The notes under the pieces are model-generated. The model did not search any database. It worked only from the letters and a program-made list of their open reading frames with translations, and had not been told where the DNA came from. DNA of 64,000 nucleotides. Origin: Bacillus nitratireducens. GTDB taxonomy: Bacteria > Bacillota > Bacilli > Bacillales > Bacillaceae_G. Positions 54,476 through 62,735 of this stretch are shown in pieces; position 1 is the first letter of the stretch, and the number at the start of each line of letters is the position of its first letter. Where the stretch lies: contig NZ_MAOC01000031.1 of the NCBI RefSeq assembly GCF_001884135.1, positions 1-64,000 of the forward strand. The letters run 5' to 3'. A program made the translations under genes and the position numbers.

Positions 54476-55240
54476 TTACATCTTCTCAATCCACTCCGTC
54501 AAGTTATGCACAACTTGCGTCGGTTGTACTTCATATTCTGTTAACTTCTCCACAGTTGTGACTCCAGTGTGGACAAGAAGGGTATGCATACCAGCATTTA
54601 CTCCAGCTAAAATGTCTGTATCATAGTTATCCCCAACCATTAATGCCTCATCTTTTCCTATGCCAAGCACTTTTAACGCTTGTTCCATAATGATTGATTC
54701 TGGTTTACCAATAAAGATTGGGTCCACACCTGTTGATACTGCAACAACTGATGTTAATGAACCGTTACCTGGTAATAATCCGCGCTCAGTTGGAATAGCA
54801 ATGTCTCCATTTGTAGAAATAAATGTTGCGCCGTTACGTACAGCAAGGCAAGCTTTTGCTAATTTTTCATATGTGATATCACGATCTAAACCAACAACAA
54901 CGAAATCAGGATTTTCATCCACAAGTTCAAACCCTTTTTCCACAAGAGCATCATGTAAGCCTTCTTCACCAATCATGTATACAGTTGCATCTTGTTTACG
55001 TTCATAAATGAAATTCGCTGTCGCCATACTCGTTGTGAATACTTGCTCTGCTTTCGCTGGAATATCGAAACGAACAAGTTTTTCTGCCACTTGTTCTGGT
55101 TTACGCGTTGAATTGTTCGTAACGAATAAATAAGGAATGCCGCGCTCTCCTAACGCTTTTACGAAGTCGCTCGCTTCTTCAATTTGTTCTTCTCCGCGAT
55201 ACATCGTACCGTCTAAGTCAATTAAGTAACCTTTATACAT
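54476..55240 (-). CDS. yutF: HAD-IIA family phosphatase (NagD-like, YutF)
   Basis: A 254-residue HAD hydrolase, subfamily IIA. Motif I YLIDLDGTMYRG (nucleophile Asp), motif II LFVTNNSTRK, motif III Lys in IGKPES, motif IV ALMVGDNYDTDILAG. The substrate is probably a small sugar or nucleotide phosphate. ATG 55240 follows GGAGAGACATA. Downstream of the regulator at 55348 but separated from it by a terminator. Confidence 0.88.
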   Translation of the reverse strand: MYKGYLIDLDGTMYRGEEQIEEASDFVKALGERGIPYLFVTNNSTRKPEQVAEKLVRFDIPAKAEQVFTTSMATANFIYERKQDATVYMIGEEGLHDALVEKGFELVDENPDFVVVGLDRDITYEKLAKACLAVRNGATFISTNGDIAIPTERGLLPGNGSLTSVVAVSTGVDPIFIGKPESIIMEQALKVLGIGKDEALMVGDNYDTDILAGVNAGMHTLLVHTGVTTVEKLTEYEVQPTQVVHNLTEWIEKM

Positions 55241-55312
55241 CATTATGTCTCTCCTTCTATGCTAACGTTCTCACCTATCATACCACTCTTATATTACCCG
55301 CTTTTTCCAAAG

Positions 55313-55341
55313 AAAAAAACGCTTTACCTTAAAGCGTCCCA
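55313..55341 (-). terminator. Terminator of the SufR-like regulator gene
   Basis: ACGCTTTA and TAAAGCGT around a 4-nt centre; minus-strand exit is T7. Confidence 0.82.
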
Positions 55342-55347
55342 TAACGT

Positions 55348-55980
55348 TCATTTTTTCTCTTTTACTTGGTAAGAACAACTACAATCGCCCTCACACATGT
55401 TTGCTAACGTCTTTACATCTGCACCTGCAAATAAACGATTATACATCTCTTTCTCATCTTCACATACTTGCGGGAATCTCTCTGCAATTTCCTTTAACGG
55501 ACAGTTTTGTTTTTCAATTACGAAAGAGTTCTCTCCATCTCTCTTTATTTGAACCATATAACCATTTTTCTCTTGCATAGCTGCTATCTCTTGCACTTTA
55601 TATGCTAAATTCTTTTGATTACTCACTCGCTTTTGCAGCTGTTCTTCCATTCGTTTCGTTCTCTCTTTTAAAACGTAACGAAGTATTTTTTCATCACCCA
55701 TTCGAGCTAAATCTTCTAGCATATCAATAGCAAACTGCTTATATTCTTTCGGGAATGTATCTTCTCCCTTTTGACTTATTCCATACAAATATGTTGGGCG
55801 TCCAATATGCTGCCTTACCATCTTTGAATAAATTAGCTCATCATTTTCTAGTTTACTTAAATGTCGACGAATCGCCATCTCTGTAATTTCTAAAGCTTCG
55901 GCTAATTCTGCTACAGTATGCTCGCCCTTCACCTTCAATAATTGTATAATTTCTTCTTTCGTAGTACGTGCTTCCCCCAT
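55348..55980 (-). CDS. SufR-like winged-helix regulator with cysteine motif
   Basis: A 210-residue DeoR/ArsR-like winged-helix protein (HTH about 8-60: TVAELAEALEITEMAIRRHL) with a helical middle and a C-terminal cysteine cluster: C-x12-C in NCPLKEIAERFPQVC, then CEGDCSC. SufR-type regulators hold a [4Fe-4S] cluster on similar cysteines and control Fe-S assembly genes. An Fe-S sensing role is inferred. GGGAGAAGG precedes the ATG. Confidence 0.8.
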   Translation of the reverse strand: MGEARTTKEEIIQLLKVKGEHTVAELAEALEITEMAIRRHLSKLENDELIYSKMVRQHIGRPTYLYGISQKGEDTFPKEYKQFAIDMLEDLARMGDEKILRYVLKERTKRMEEQLQKRVSNQKNLAYKVQEIAAMQEKNGYMVQIKRDGENSFVIEKQNCPLKEIAERFPQVCEDEKEMYNRLFAGADVKTLANMCEGDCSCSYQVKEKK

Positions 55981-56018
55981 AGCTCACCCTTCTCCCTTTT
56001 CTCTCTCATATACAATAT

Positions 56019-56053
56019 AAGATCCCCAAAAAGTATTCGGGGATCTTATAAGC
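56019..56053 (-). terminator. Terminator of yutE
   Basis: AAGATCCCC and GGGGATCTT around 12 nt; minus-strand tail ATATTG is only weakly T-rich. Confidence 0.65.
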
Positions 56054-56057
56054 ATAA

Positions 56058-56498
56058 TTATTCTGGTACAAATGCAGATACAGGTCCTAACTCCTTTTCT
56101 AAATAACTGCGAATATTCGCTGGGTATTTCTCTACCACTGCGATATGTTTTTGAATCGTCTTATATAACTCATCATGATTCATTTGAATATAATCTTGCG
56201 TAAGCATTTTTCGAAGAAGGATAACTTCTTTCATTCCTTGTCCTTCTTCTGCACTTATGACTCTCTCGTCAATTAAAATATCGATAATATCTTCGTAACT
56301 TCCTGGATCGCGCATAATAAATCCATCAATCATCGCGTTCCCTACATCTAATACACAATCAATGATTAGATGAGCTATGCGCTCTAATGCGTAAAACTCA
56401 AACTCGGTTTCATATATCTTTTTCTCTTGAAATGTATTTGTTGCTCGTTCTAAACATACTAGCATTTGTTCTATTTTCTTTCTGTCTACAAAATACAT
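56058..56498 (-). CDS. yutE: HepT-like DUF86 protein (YutE)
   Basis: A 146-residue helical protein of the HEPN/DUF86 group. It keeps ERIAHLIIDC and GNAMIDGF but reads LRKMLTQDY where active HepT toxins have the RNase motif RNxxxHxY; the His is Gln. No MntA nucleotidyltransferase antitoxin is adjacent. It is therefore probably not an active toxin. ATG 56498 follows AGGTAGGTGAC. Confidence 0.82.
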   Translation of the reverse strand: MYFVDRKKIEQMLVCLERATNTFQEKKIYETEFEFYALERIAHLIIDCVLDVGNAMIDGFIMRDPGSYEDIIDILIDERVISAEEGQGMKEVILLRKMLTQDYIQMNHDELYKTIQKHIAVVEKYPANIRSYLEKELGPVSAFVPE

Positions 56499-56645
56499 GA
56501 ATGTCACCTACCTGGAAATTAAAGCATTTACATTTTAATTGTAACGCTTTCTTCTGAAAAAATCGACAATTTTTCGAATTCACCTTTTCTCCGTTATTTG
56601 TTATAGTTATATTTGTATGATTTTTGAAATTGGAGGAATGCAATC

Positions 56646-57617
56646 TTGGAACGTGAACTCGCACTAGAAATTGTCCGTGTAACAGAAGCAGCAGCCTTAG
56701 CATCCGCACAGTGGATGGGCCGCGGAAAGAAAAATGAAGCAGATGATGCAGCAACTACAGCTATGCGTGATATGTTCGATTCAGTAAACATGGCAGGTAC
56801 AGTTGTAATTGGTGAAGGAGAACTTGATGAAGCACCGATGTTATATATTGGTGAAGAACTAGGAACAGGTAACGGTCCAGAAGTAGATATCGCCGTTGAC
56901 CCATTAGAAGGCACAAACATCGTTGCAAAAGGTCTTGCAAATGCAATGGCAGTTATTGCAATCGCGGATAAAGGAAACCTTCTTCATGCTCCTGATATGT
57001 ACATGGAAAAAATCGCGGTTGGTCCAAAAGCAGCTGGTAAAATTAGCTTAGATGATCCAATTGAAAAAACAATTGAAATTGTAGCAGAAGCTAACAATAA
57101 AAAGATTCGTGATCTAACAGTTATCGTTCAAGAACGTGAACGTCATCAAGATATTATTGACCGTGTTCGTGCAAAAGGTGCACGCGTGAAATTATTTGGT
57201 GATGGCGATGTTGGTGCATCAATCGCAACAGCTTTACCTGGAACAGGTATCGACTTATTTGTAGGCGTTGGCGGAGCTCCAGAAGGCGTTATTTCTGCAG
57301 CAGCATTAAAATGCCTTGAAGGTGAAATGCAAGCTCGCTTAGTTCCAATGAACGAAGAAGAAGAAGCTCGTTGTCGTGAAATGGGATTAGAAGATCCTCG
57401 TCAACTTCTTATGTTAGATGACTTAGTATCTGGTGATGATGCAATCTTCTCAGCAACAGGTGTTTCTGCTGGTGAGTTATTAGACGGCGTGAAATTCCTT
57501 GGCGGAGATTTAGCTGAAACATATTCTATCGTTATGCGTTACAAAACAAGAACAGTACGTTTCATTAAAACGCATCACCATTTAGATCATAAACCACACT
57601 TAAACTTAGATATTTAA
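56646..57617 (+). CDS. glpX: Class II fructose-1,6-bisphosphatase
   Basis: Gluconeogenic hydrolysis of fructose 1,6-bisphosphate. A 323-residue GlpX protein with [18 protein letters not shown], the metal sites [15 protein letters not shown] and DPLEGTN, and [18 protein letters not shown] 56646 is the start, with TTGGAGG 8 nt upstream. It is followed 16 bp later by the DUF3055 gene, so they form an operon. Confidence 0.95.
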   Translation: MERELALEIVRVTEAAALASAQWMGRGKKNEADDAATTAMRDMFDSVNMAGTVVIGEGELDEAPMLYIGEELGTGNGPEVDIAVDPLEGTNIVAKGLANAMAVIAIADKGNLLHAPDMYMEKIAVGPKAAGKISLDDPIEKTIEIVAEANNKKIRDLTVIVQERERHQDIIDRVRAKGARVKLFGDGDVGASIATALPGTGIDLFVGVGGAPEGVISAAALKCLEGEMQARLVPMNEEEEARCREMGLEDPRQLLMLDDLVSGDDAIFSATGVSAGELLDGVKFLGGDLAETYSIVMRYKTRTVRFIKTHHHLDHKPHLNLDI

Positions 57618-57633
57618 TAAAGGAGCCATGTGT

Positions 57634-57900
57634 ATGGAAGAACGTTTCTTTCTGTACGACGATACAGTCGCTACAAAAACTCGTTTCGTTAGCTTTATGG
57701 GGGAAAATGAGCGTCATGATTTAGCGCTTCTATACTCCGATCGTCATTACGGTAAAACGATAGTCCTTGATATGCAGAGCAACAAATTTGCTATCATCGG
57801 TCCTGACGATTTAAACGAACCAGGCTACTTAGAGCACGCATTTTCTATGTCTGAAGAAATTGCAGAAGAATTACGCTCATTTTTATTTGAACTTATATAA
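57634..57900 (+). CDS. DUF3055 family protein
   Basis: An 88-residue soluble protein of the DUF3055 family (FLYDDTVATKTRFVSFMGEN, IVLDMQSNKFAIIGPDDLNE). Function unknown. ATG 57634 has AAAGGAG at good spacing; an ATG two codons earlier is too close. Same operon as glpX, ended by a terminator. Confidence 0.82.
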   Translation: MEERFFLYDDTVATKTRFVSFMGENERHDLALLYSDRHYGKTIVLDMQSNKFAIIGPDDLNEPGYLEHAFSMSEEIAEELRSFLFELI

Positions 57901-57908
57901 TTTATCTT

Positions 57909-57941
57909 GTGCACCAGCTATTTTAGCTGGTGTTTTTTTAC
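57909..57941 (+). terminator. Terminator of the glpX-DUF3055 operon
   Basis: CACCAGCTA and TAGCTGGTG around TTT, then T7. Confidence 0.9.
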
Positions 57942-57951
57942 AATTTATATT

Positions 57952-57979
57952 TTGAATTTTCAATCTTATGTGTTATACT
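57952..57979 (+). promoter_or_regulatory. Promoter of the structured RNA
   Basis: TTGAAT (57952-57957), 16-nt spacer, TATACT (57974-57979). Predicted start near 57986. Confidence 0.55.
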
Positions 57980-57985
57980 TATGAA

Positions 57986-58187
57986 CAAATCTATTTGGAT
58001 AGAAAGGACGTTATCTGCGTATGCCAACATTTACTTTGTAATGGACCAGCAATTGGATAGCATTACTCTCAAAAAAGCACCGTGCTTTTTCAAGGGAGTA
58101 GTCTGCCCATTCCCATTACAAAGGAACGTAAAGCATCTGTAGTATGATGTTTACGGAGGTTCCTCTTGGGGGAACCTCTTTTTATTT
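57986..58187 (+). ncRNA. Structured non-coding RNA or leader RNA, about 200 nt
   Basis: No ORF with a ribosome site, yet several strong stems. CTTTGTAATGG (58034-58044) pairs with CCATTACAAAG (58113-58123) and encloses ACTCTC/GGGAGT and AAAAAGC/GCTTTTT. CGTAAA-CATC (58127-58137) pairs with GATGTTTACG (58146-58155). A terminator GAGGTTCC/GGAACCTC (58156-58178) with T5 ends it. It may be an independent small RNA or an attenuated leader of the gene at 58274. It matches no riboswitch class I know. Confidence 0.7.
58156..58187 (+). terminator. Terminator of the structured RNA
   Basis: GAGGTTCC and GGAACCTC (58171-58178) form an 8-bp perfect stem with a 7-nt loop, then TTTTTATTTTT. Confidence 0.88.
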
Positions 58188-58273
58188 TTGTCTACTTCTT
58201 ATGTCTTCATACTACAAGACGTCCAAATAGCTGTATTACGTTCCTTTACCACTAATATAAGAGGTGAAGGAAA

Positions 58274-58771
58274 ATGCAGAAAGTACAACTTTCTTGGAGT
58301 TTATATGAAAATCAGCAAAACACAATCGAAAAGTATTGTAAAAATTGTAGACGCACTACCCTATTTACTGACACGAATATTCGTAGGCATAACGCCAATG
58401 GAAAAAATATATACCGCTTTGCCATTTATAAATGTCCGAAAGATCATACGTGGAATCAAAAACTTCGTATTTATAAAGCATTTACTGATCACGTTGAAAC
58501 AGTCGATATGCCCCAGCAGGATCAAACAGAAACAACTACTACCCTTTCCATTACACAACATAAAGAAAACGGCATAGCCGAAATCACGATCGTATTAGAT
58601 ATCGTTTTCGGTTCTCACCGAATGGATAAAGCTTTATCCACATATATTTCCGACTGGAGCCGTACACGCATTGTGGATAAAATTAAAAATGGGGATATTC
58701 AATTGAACGGACAACAAATGAAACCAAACGCAATACTTTCTGAAGGCGATTCTATTTCAATTTGTTTGTGA
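58274..58771 (+). CDS. Zinc-ribbon plus S4-like RNA-binding protein
   Basis: A 165-residue protein: an N-terminal zinc-binding region (YCKNCRRTT then KCPKDHTW), and a C-terminal S4 domain (about 108-164): RMDKALSTYISDWSRTRIVD, GDIQLNGQQMKPNAILSEGD, as in pseudouridine synthases and HSP15. An RNA-binding or ribosome-linked role is likely. GAGGTGAAGG precedes the ATG. The structured RNA lies upstream, so attenuation is possible. Confidence 0.78.
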   Translation: MQKVQLSWSLYENQQNTIEKYCKNCRRTTLFTDTNIRRHNANGKNIYRFAIYKCPKDHTWNQKLRIYKAFTDHVETVDMPQQDQTETTTTLSITQHKENGIAEITIVLDIVFGSHRMDKALSTYISDWSRTRIVDKIKNGDIQLNGQQMKPNAILSEGDSISICL

Positions 58772-58778
58772 GCAAGTA

Positions 58779-58817
58779 TGAAAAAATCCTCTTACAATCG
58801 TAAGAGGATTTTTTATT
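58779..58817. terminator. Bidirectional terminator between the S4-like gene and yutD
   Basis: AAAAAATCCTCTTAC and GTAAGAGGATTTTTT form a 15-bp stem around AATC. Confidence 0.92.
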
Positions 58818-59115
58818 TCTTCACTTTTCGTAATACGAAGTGTGCACAACCGAAGTTACAGTACTCGTATAAATACTCTGATAAAGTACTAATTTTCGTA
58901 TCATATGTCGAACGTTGATTACTATCATCAAAGAATCCGCGCAATCTAAGTTGCTCATAACCCCAGTCTCCAACGATATAATCATATTTATTTAAAATTT
59001 CTGCATAGCGCTCTTTAAATGCTTCTTCACTAAAACCGTCACGAAAGTTTTTAATTACTTCGTACTGAACATTATTAACGCTCACCGTAGTATGAATCTC
59101 TTGCTTTTGCTCCAT
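58813..59115 (-). CDS. yutD: YutD family protein (DUF1027)
   Basis: A 100-residue protein with the YutD hallmarks FRDGFSEEAFKERYAEIL, YDYIVGDWGYEQLRLRGFF and the final cysteine-containing YCNFGCAHFVLRK. Function unknown. GAGAGGAAG precedes the ATG. Beside the lipoprotein gene yutC as in B. subtilis. Confidence 0.9.
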   Translation of the reverse strand: MEQKQEIHTTVSVNNVQYEVIKNFRDGFSEEAFKERYAEILNKYDYIVGDWGYEQLRLRGFFDDSNQRSTYDTKISTLSEYLYEYCNFGCAHFVLRKVKK

Positions 59116-59233
59116 TATGAACTTCCTCTCTAAGCATTCTTCTTTTTATCGTATCACAAAGCATAACAACCAACAATTTCAAATACAAAAAATTGAAAAT
59201 TAGTGCATGCTATGGAGAAGGAGGTGATACATC

Positions 59234-59812
59234 GTGAAAAAGCAAATTATACTCTCTCTCCTCACTCTTTCCTTATTTGCAGGCTGCCAATCAACTAATA
59301 AAGCCGAAATGGAGCGTGAAGAAGGAAGTCGTGTTCTTGTTTCCAACAAAAACGACATGTATCATACGGAAAATACAAATACACGGCTCACAAGGGTCGG
59401 CTATTCATCTAAACAAAAACATGAAGTATCTAACAAACAAGTAGGAGCAATTAACCGTGAGAAAGTCGCTGAAATGATTACAAGCATGACAGTTAAACTT
59501 CCTGACGTTGCAAATGCTGCTACGCTCGTTACTGACGACGAAGTATTCGTTGTATACCGTGCCAACACAACGGATCCTAAACTAGTAGCGGATCAAGTAT
59601 ATAAAACTGCTTTGTCCATCGTTCCTCGCTATTATAAAGCATATGTATCAACAAACCAAAAGTTGATTTCTCAAATTCAAGGCCTTCAATCAGGTAGCTT
59701 AAACGATACAGAATATGAACAAAGTCTTGATATGTTAAAACGTGAAATGAGTAAAAACCCTCATTTGAACAATACAGGGGATCAAACTTTAAATGATATG
59801 ATAAAAAAATAA
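59234..59812 (+). CDS. yutC: YhcN/YlaJ family sporulation lipoprotein (YutC-like)
   Basis: A 192-residue lipoprotein; lipobox LFAGC (Cys 18). The YhcN/YlaJ domain (about 75-170) contains VAEMITSMTVKLPDVANAAT, VTDDEVFVVYRANTTDPK and ALSIVPRYYKAYVSTNQ. Relatives sit in the inner spore membrane. GTG 59234 follows AAGGAGGTGATACATC. Confidence 0.88.
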   Translation: MKKQIILSLLTLSLFAGCQSTNKAEMEREEGSRVLVSNKNDMYHTENTNTRLTRVGYSSKQKHEVSNKQVGAINREKVAEMITSMTVKLPDVANAATLVTDDEVFVVYRANTTDPKLVADQVYKTALSIVPRYYKAYVSTNQKLISQIQGLQSGSLNDTEYEQSLDMLKREMSKNPHLNNTGDQTLNDMIKK

Positions 59813-59843
59813 AAAGGTGGAAAAAACCTCCACCTTTTTTACT
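59810..59843. terminator. Terminator of yutC, usable also by the MerR gene
   Basis: AAAAAGGTGGA and TCCACCTTTTTT around an AAAAACC loop. Confidence 0.85.
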
Positions 59844-60573
59844 ATTTCTTCCGATCCGCATAAGCCTCCATCGCATCACACATAAACTGCGCTAAACCTT
59901 CACCAAACTTATCAATATTTTTCGTGAAGCGCTCATCAGCGACATACATTTGGCCTAGTCCTTTAAAAGCATCTAATGAATATTCACCAAAGTTTTGCAA
60001 GTAATCGTACCAGACTCCAATTGCTTCTTGCGCCTCTTTAGAATCAGGTGCTCCATTTCGAAGTGTTGCTAGCTTTCTGTAAATATTATTAAACTCCTCC
60101 TGTTTCTCTGTAGACATACCCTTCGCTGTTTTATTCGCTTTATCTACAGCCTCATCTCCCCATCGTTCACGTGCTTCTTCTTCGTATGGGTTATGACTAA
60201 AATCAAATCCTTCAAATTTCTCTTTGTTCGTCATTTCAATCTCTCCTTTTGTATGCTGAATGGTTTTATTAATCGTCGCTATCACCTTATCCAATCTAGC
60301 GCGCTTTTCAAGAAGCATTTTCTTATGAAGCTGTAATGCCTCTTCACGGTCGAATGAAGGACTCATGATAATTTCCTTAATTTTCTTTAAAGGGAAGCCA
60401 AGCTCTTTAAAAAATAAAATTTGCTGCAATGTTTCTAAATTTTCATTGGAATACAGACGATATCCAGACTCTGTCGTCTCATCTGGGGTTAACAACCCAA
60501 TTTCATCGTAATGATGCAGTGTGCGCACACTAATTCCAACTAAATTAGCTACTTCTTTTACCCTCATTGTCAT
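59842..60573 (-). CDS. MerR family regulator with TipAS ligand domain
   Basis: A 243-residue MerR protein: winged HTH (about 3-72, VKEVANLVGISVRTLHHYDE), a coiled-coil dimer helix (about 75-115), then a TipAS domain (about 125-240) with GFDFSHNPYEEEARERWGD. TipAS domains bind thiopeptides and other drugs; B. subtilis Mta is a close type. ATG 60573 has GGGGGAGA upstream. Its promoter has the 19-nt spacer of MerR-activated promoters, so autoregulation is likely. Confidence 0.9.
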   Translation of the reverse strand: MTMRVKEVANLVGISVRTLHHYDEIGLLTPDETTESGYRLYSNENLETLQQILFFKELGFPLKKIKEIIMSPSFDREEALQLHKKMLLEKRARLDKVIATINKTIQHTKGEIEMTNKEKFEGFDFSHNPYEEEARERWGDEAVDKANKTAKGMSTEKQEEFNNIYRKLATLRNGAPDSKEAQEAIGVWYDYLQNFGEYSLDAFKGLGQMYVADERFTKNIDKFGEGLAQFMCDAMEAYADRKK

Positions 60574-60595
60574 GCGTATCTCCCCCTCAATATAT

Positions 60596-60626
60596 ACGAT
60601 AAAGTATGACGCAACGTTAGAGTCAA
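60596..60626 (-). promoter_or_regulatory. MerR-type promoter with 19-nt spacer
   Basis: Minus strand TTGACT (60621-60626), 19-nt spacer, TATCGT (60596-60601). The spacer carries GACTCTAACGTTGCGTC-like dyad symmetry, the layout that MerR proteins untwist to activate. Confidence 0.75.
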
Positions 60627-60723
60627 CAAAAATTTCATTTGTTTTTTGAAAGATTCATCTCTCCACATTCTCCTACATTTCATGCATAATATATATGTAC
60701 ATACATTAGAAAGCGGTGAAAGT

Positions 60724-61497
60724 ATGGTTTCAAATACTGTAATTGCCAGCATCATATTTCAACTCGTTGTTTCGATTCTGGTCCCAATTATTGTACTCGT
60801 TTATTTCCGTAAGAAATATAATATTAATTTGAAAATAGTTGGCGTTGGTGTCCTTATCTTTATCGGGTTTACCCAAATTCTCGAAACACCATTCCAATTA
60901 TTCATTCGTGGTAATCCCACAACAGCTGAGTTTTTAGAGAACCCATTTATCTTTTCGATTTTCGGCGGACTAACTGCTGGTATTTTTGAAGAACTAGGTC
61001 GTTTCGTTGCCTTTTACTACTTACTGAAAAAATATCGAGATTATAAAGACGGTCTTGCGTACGGAATTGGGCACGGCGGTATTGAATCGATTTTAGTCGG
61101 CGGATTCGCTGGGCTTCAAACTCTTACCTTTGCAACATCTATTAACAATGGTAGCTTCGCTCAAATGGTTGAACAATACCCACAGTTGAGCCATATCAAG
61201 GACTTGTTAATAGAGCAACCTGCCTATTTATACTTACTTGGTAGCCTAGAAAGAATCATGGCATTAGTACTGCAAATTTCCTTCACAATGCTTGTCGTAT
61301 ACGCGGTAAAACAAAAGAAATACATTTTCCTCGCATACGCTATACTATTCCACGCACTTGTAGACTTTTTCGCAGCACTTTACCAAACAAAAATGATTAA
61401 CATCTTTGTTGCAGAAGGAATTACCCTTCTCTTCACAATTGGTGCTGTCATTCTTATTCTTAAAATGAAAGAAAAATTAATGAGTGTGTCGGCGTAA
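60724..61497 (+). CDS. YhfC family intramembrane glutamic-type protease
   Basis: A 257-residue polytopic protein with about eight membrane helices. The CAAX/PrsW-like catalytic motifs appear as GIFEELGRFVAFY (EExxR) and AYGIGHGGIESIL (His, Glu). YhfC-family members are putative membrane proteases; the substrate is unknown. It is divergent from the MerR/TipAS gene and may share its control. Start MVSNT follows GCGGTGAAAGT; the ribosome site is weak. Confidence 0.8.
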   Translation: MVSNTVIASIIFQLVVSILVPIIVLVYFRKKYNINLKIVGVGVLIFIGFTQILETPFQLFIRGNPTTAEFLENPFIFSIFGGLTAGIFEELGRFVAFYYLLKKYRDYKDGLAYGIGHGGIESILVGGFAGLQTLTFATSINNGSFAQMVEQYPQLSHIKDLLIEQPAYLYLLGSLERIMALVLQISFTMLVVYAVKQKKYIFLAYAILFHALVDFFAALYQTKMINIFVAEGITLLFTIGAVILILKMKEKLMSVSA

Positions 61498-61531
61498 AAA
61501 TAACCCACCAGTTGGTGGGTTATTTTTTATA
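61495..61531. terminator. Bidirectional terminator between yhfC-like and the exported protein gene
   Basis: AAAATAACCCACCA and TGGTGGGTTATTTT form a near-perfect stem around GT. Confidence 0.85.
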
Positions 61532-61966
61532 TGGATTATCATAATGACGATAGCTTTTTCCCGCTTGTAGTTCCCTCTTTGTTTCCGCATCTATGACGAT
61601 GTACTTATGAAACTCTTCTACCTCATTTTGAGTAAAAGAAGCAAAAAAGTACACTTGACGATCAGGGTGAACGAAAGAATCGTCCATCGTCATTTTACTG
61701 TGACAGTCGGCATTTGTTTTTTGCCTAAAAATAAATTCCTCATCAGCCACTTCTTTAAATGAAACTTTTTTTCGAACGCTATATGCTGCATTGTTGTATT
61801 CTTTATAGATTTTCTTATCTAACTGTTCGTAAAACACATCCTCATTCACAAATGGCTTATTTCGATTGCTTGGATAATTTAATTTTGCATTCGATTCTGC
61901 ATATGTTGTGGACAAGTGTATAAAAAAACAAAGACCGAATATAATACATATCATTTTTTTCATCAT
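61520..61966 (-). CDS. Exported protein, unknown
   Basis: A 148-residue protein with a signal peptide (KMICIIFGLCFFIHLSTTYA, cleavage near residue 25). The mature part is polar with no cysteine pair or known motif; it contains FFASFTQNEVEEFHKYIVID. Function unknown. GAGGTGTAATG precedes the start. Confidence 0.65.
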   Translation of the reverse strand: MMKKMICIIFGLCFFIHLSTTYAESNAKLNYPSNRNKPFVNEDVFYEQLDKKIYKEYNNAAYSVRKKVSFKEVADEEFIFRQKTNADCHSKMTMDDSFVHPDRQVYFFASFTQNEVEEFHKYIVIDAETKRELQAGKSYRHYDNPYKK

Positions 61967-62097
61967 TACACCTCAAATGTTCATTTATCCACATTACTTT
62001 TCCACATACTTAGATCACTATGCCCTTTCCAAGAAAAAGGAATCTTTTCCACATTTGTCGAAGTATATATGGTCAACTTGAAAGATGGGGATGAAAT

Positions 62098-62652
62098 ATG
62101 AAAAAAATTATTGTAATACGACATTGTTCAGCAACTGGACAAGAGCGTGATGCCGAATTAACGAACGCAGGAAGAGACCAAGCAAACAACCTTGCTGCAT
62201 TCTTCATAGAAAATAATCTACAAATAGATCATATTATTTCAAGCCCTTTTGTCCGCGCTATCGATTCTATTCGGTCCTATGCACTCCAAGCTAATTTACC
62301 TATTCAAGAAGATGAACGGTTAGCGGAGCGTATATTAAGCAACGTTCCAATGGATGATTGGCTGCAAAAACTAGAATCCACTTTTACAAACATAGATATT
62401 GCCTTTTCGGGCGGAGAGTCAACAAAACAAGCGATGGATCGCGCCATCTCACTTATTCAGGAAGTTTTAAAACTAGAGCATGACACAACATTACTCGTTA
62501 CACACGGCAACTTACTCACATTAATTTTAAAGCACTTTGATCATACTATTGGCTTTGATGAATGGAAAACTTTAACTAATCCTGACATTTATGAAATTAC
62601 ACTTGATGAACAATCTATTATAAAACGATTATGGGATGCGCCATCCAAGTAA
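62098..62652 (+). CDS. Histidine phosphatase family protein
   Basis: A 184-residue phosphoglycerate mutase-like phosphatase. The catalytic motif is IVIRHCSATGQERDAELTNA (RHC rather than the usual RHG), with the second Arg in SSPFVRAIDS and His in VTHGNLL. Acts on small phosphate esters; substrate unknown. GGGGATG precedes the ATG. Confidence 0.85.
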   Translation: MKKIIVIRHCSATGQERDAELTNAGRDQANNLAAFFIENNLQIDHIISSPFVRAIDSIRSYALQANLPIQEDERLAERILSNVPMDDWLQKLESTFTNIDIAFSGGESTKQAMDRAISLIQEVLKLEHDTTLLVTHGNLLTLILKHFDHTIGFDEWKTLTNPDIYEITLDEQSIIKRLWDAPSK

Positions 62653-62735
62653 TATCCCTTTCCAATACATTCAGTTGACACTGCGAGAAGATATGGTAGG
62701 GCTGCAGTAAAACATAGAGAGGGGTATCATGCAAT

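Noticed and set aside
56058-56498. HepT-MntA toxin-antitoxin system
   Set aside because: The catalytic His is absent and no nucleotidyltransferase antitoxin gene adjoins.
58093-58110. yybP-ykoY manganese riboswitch-like GGGAGTAG
   Set aside because: The resemblance is one short word, in the wrong order relative to the other stems; the rest of the consensus is missing.
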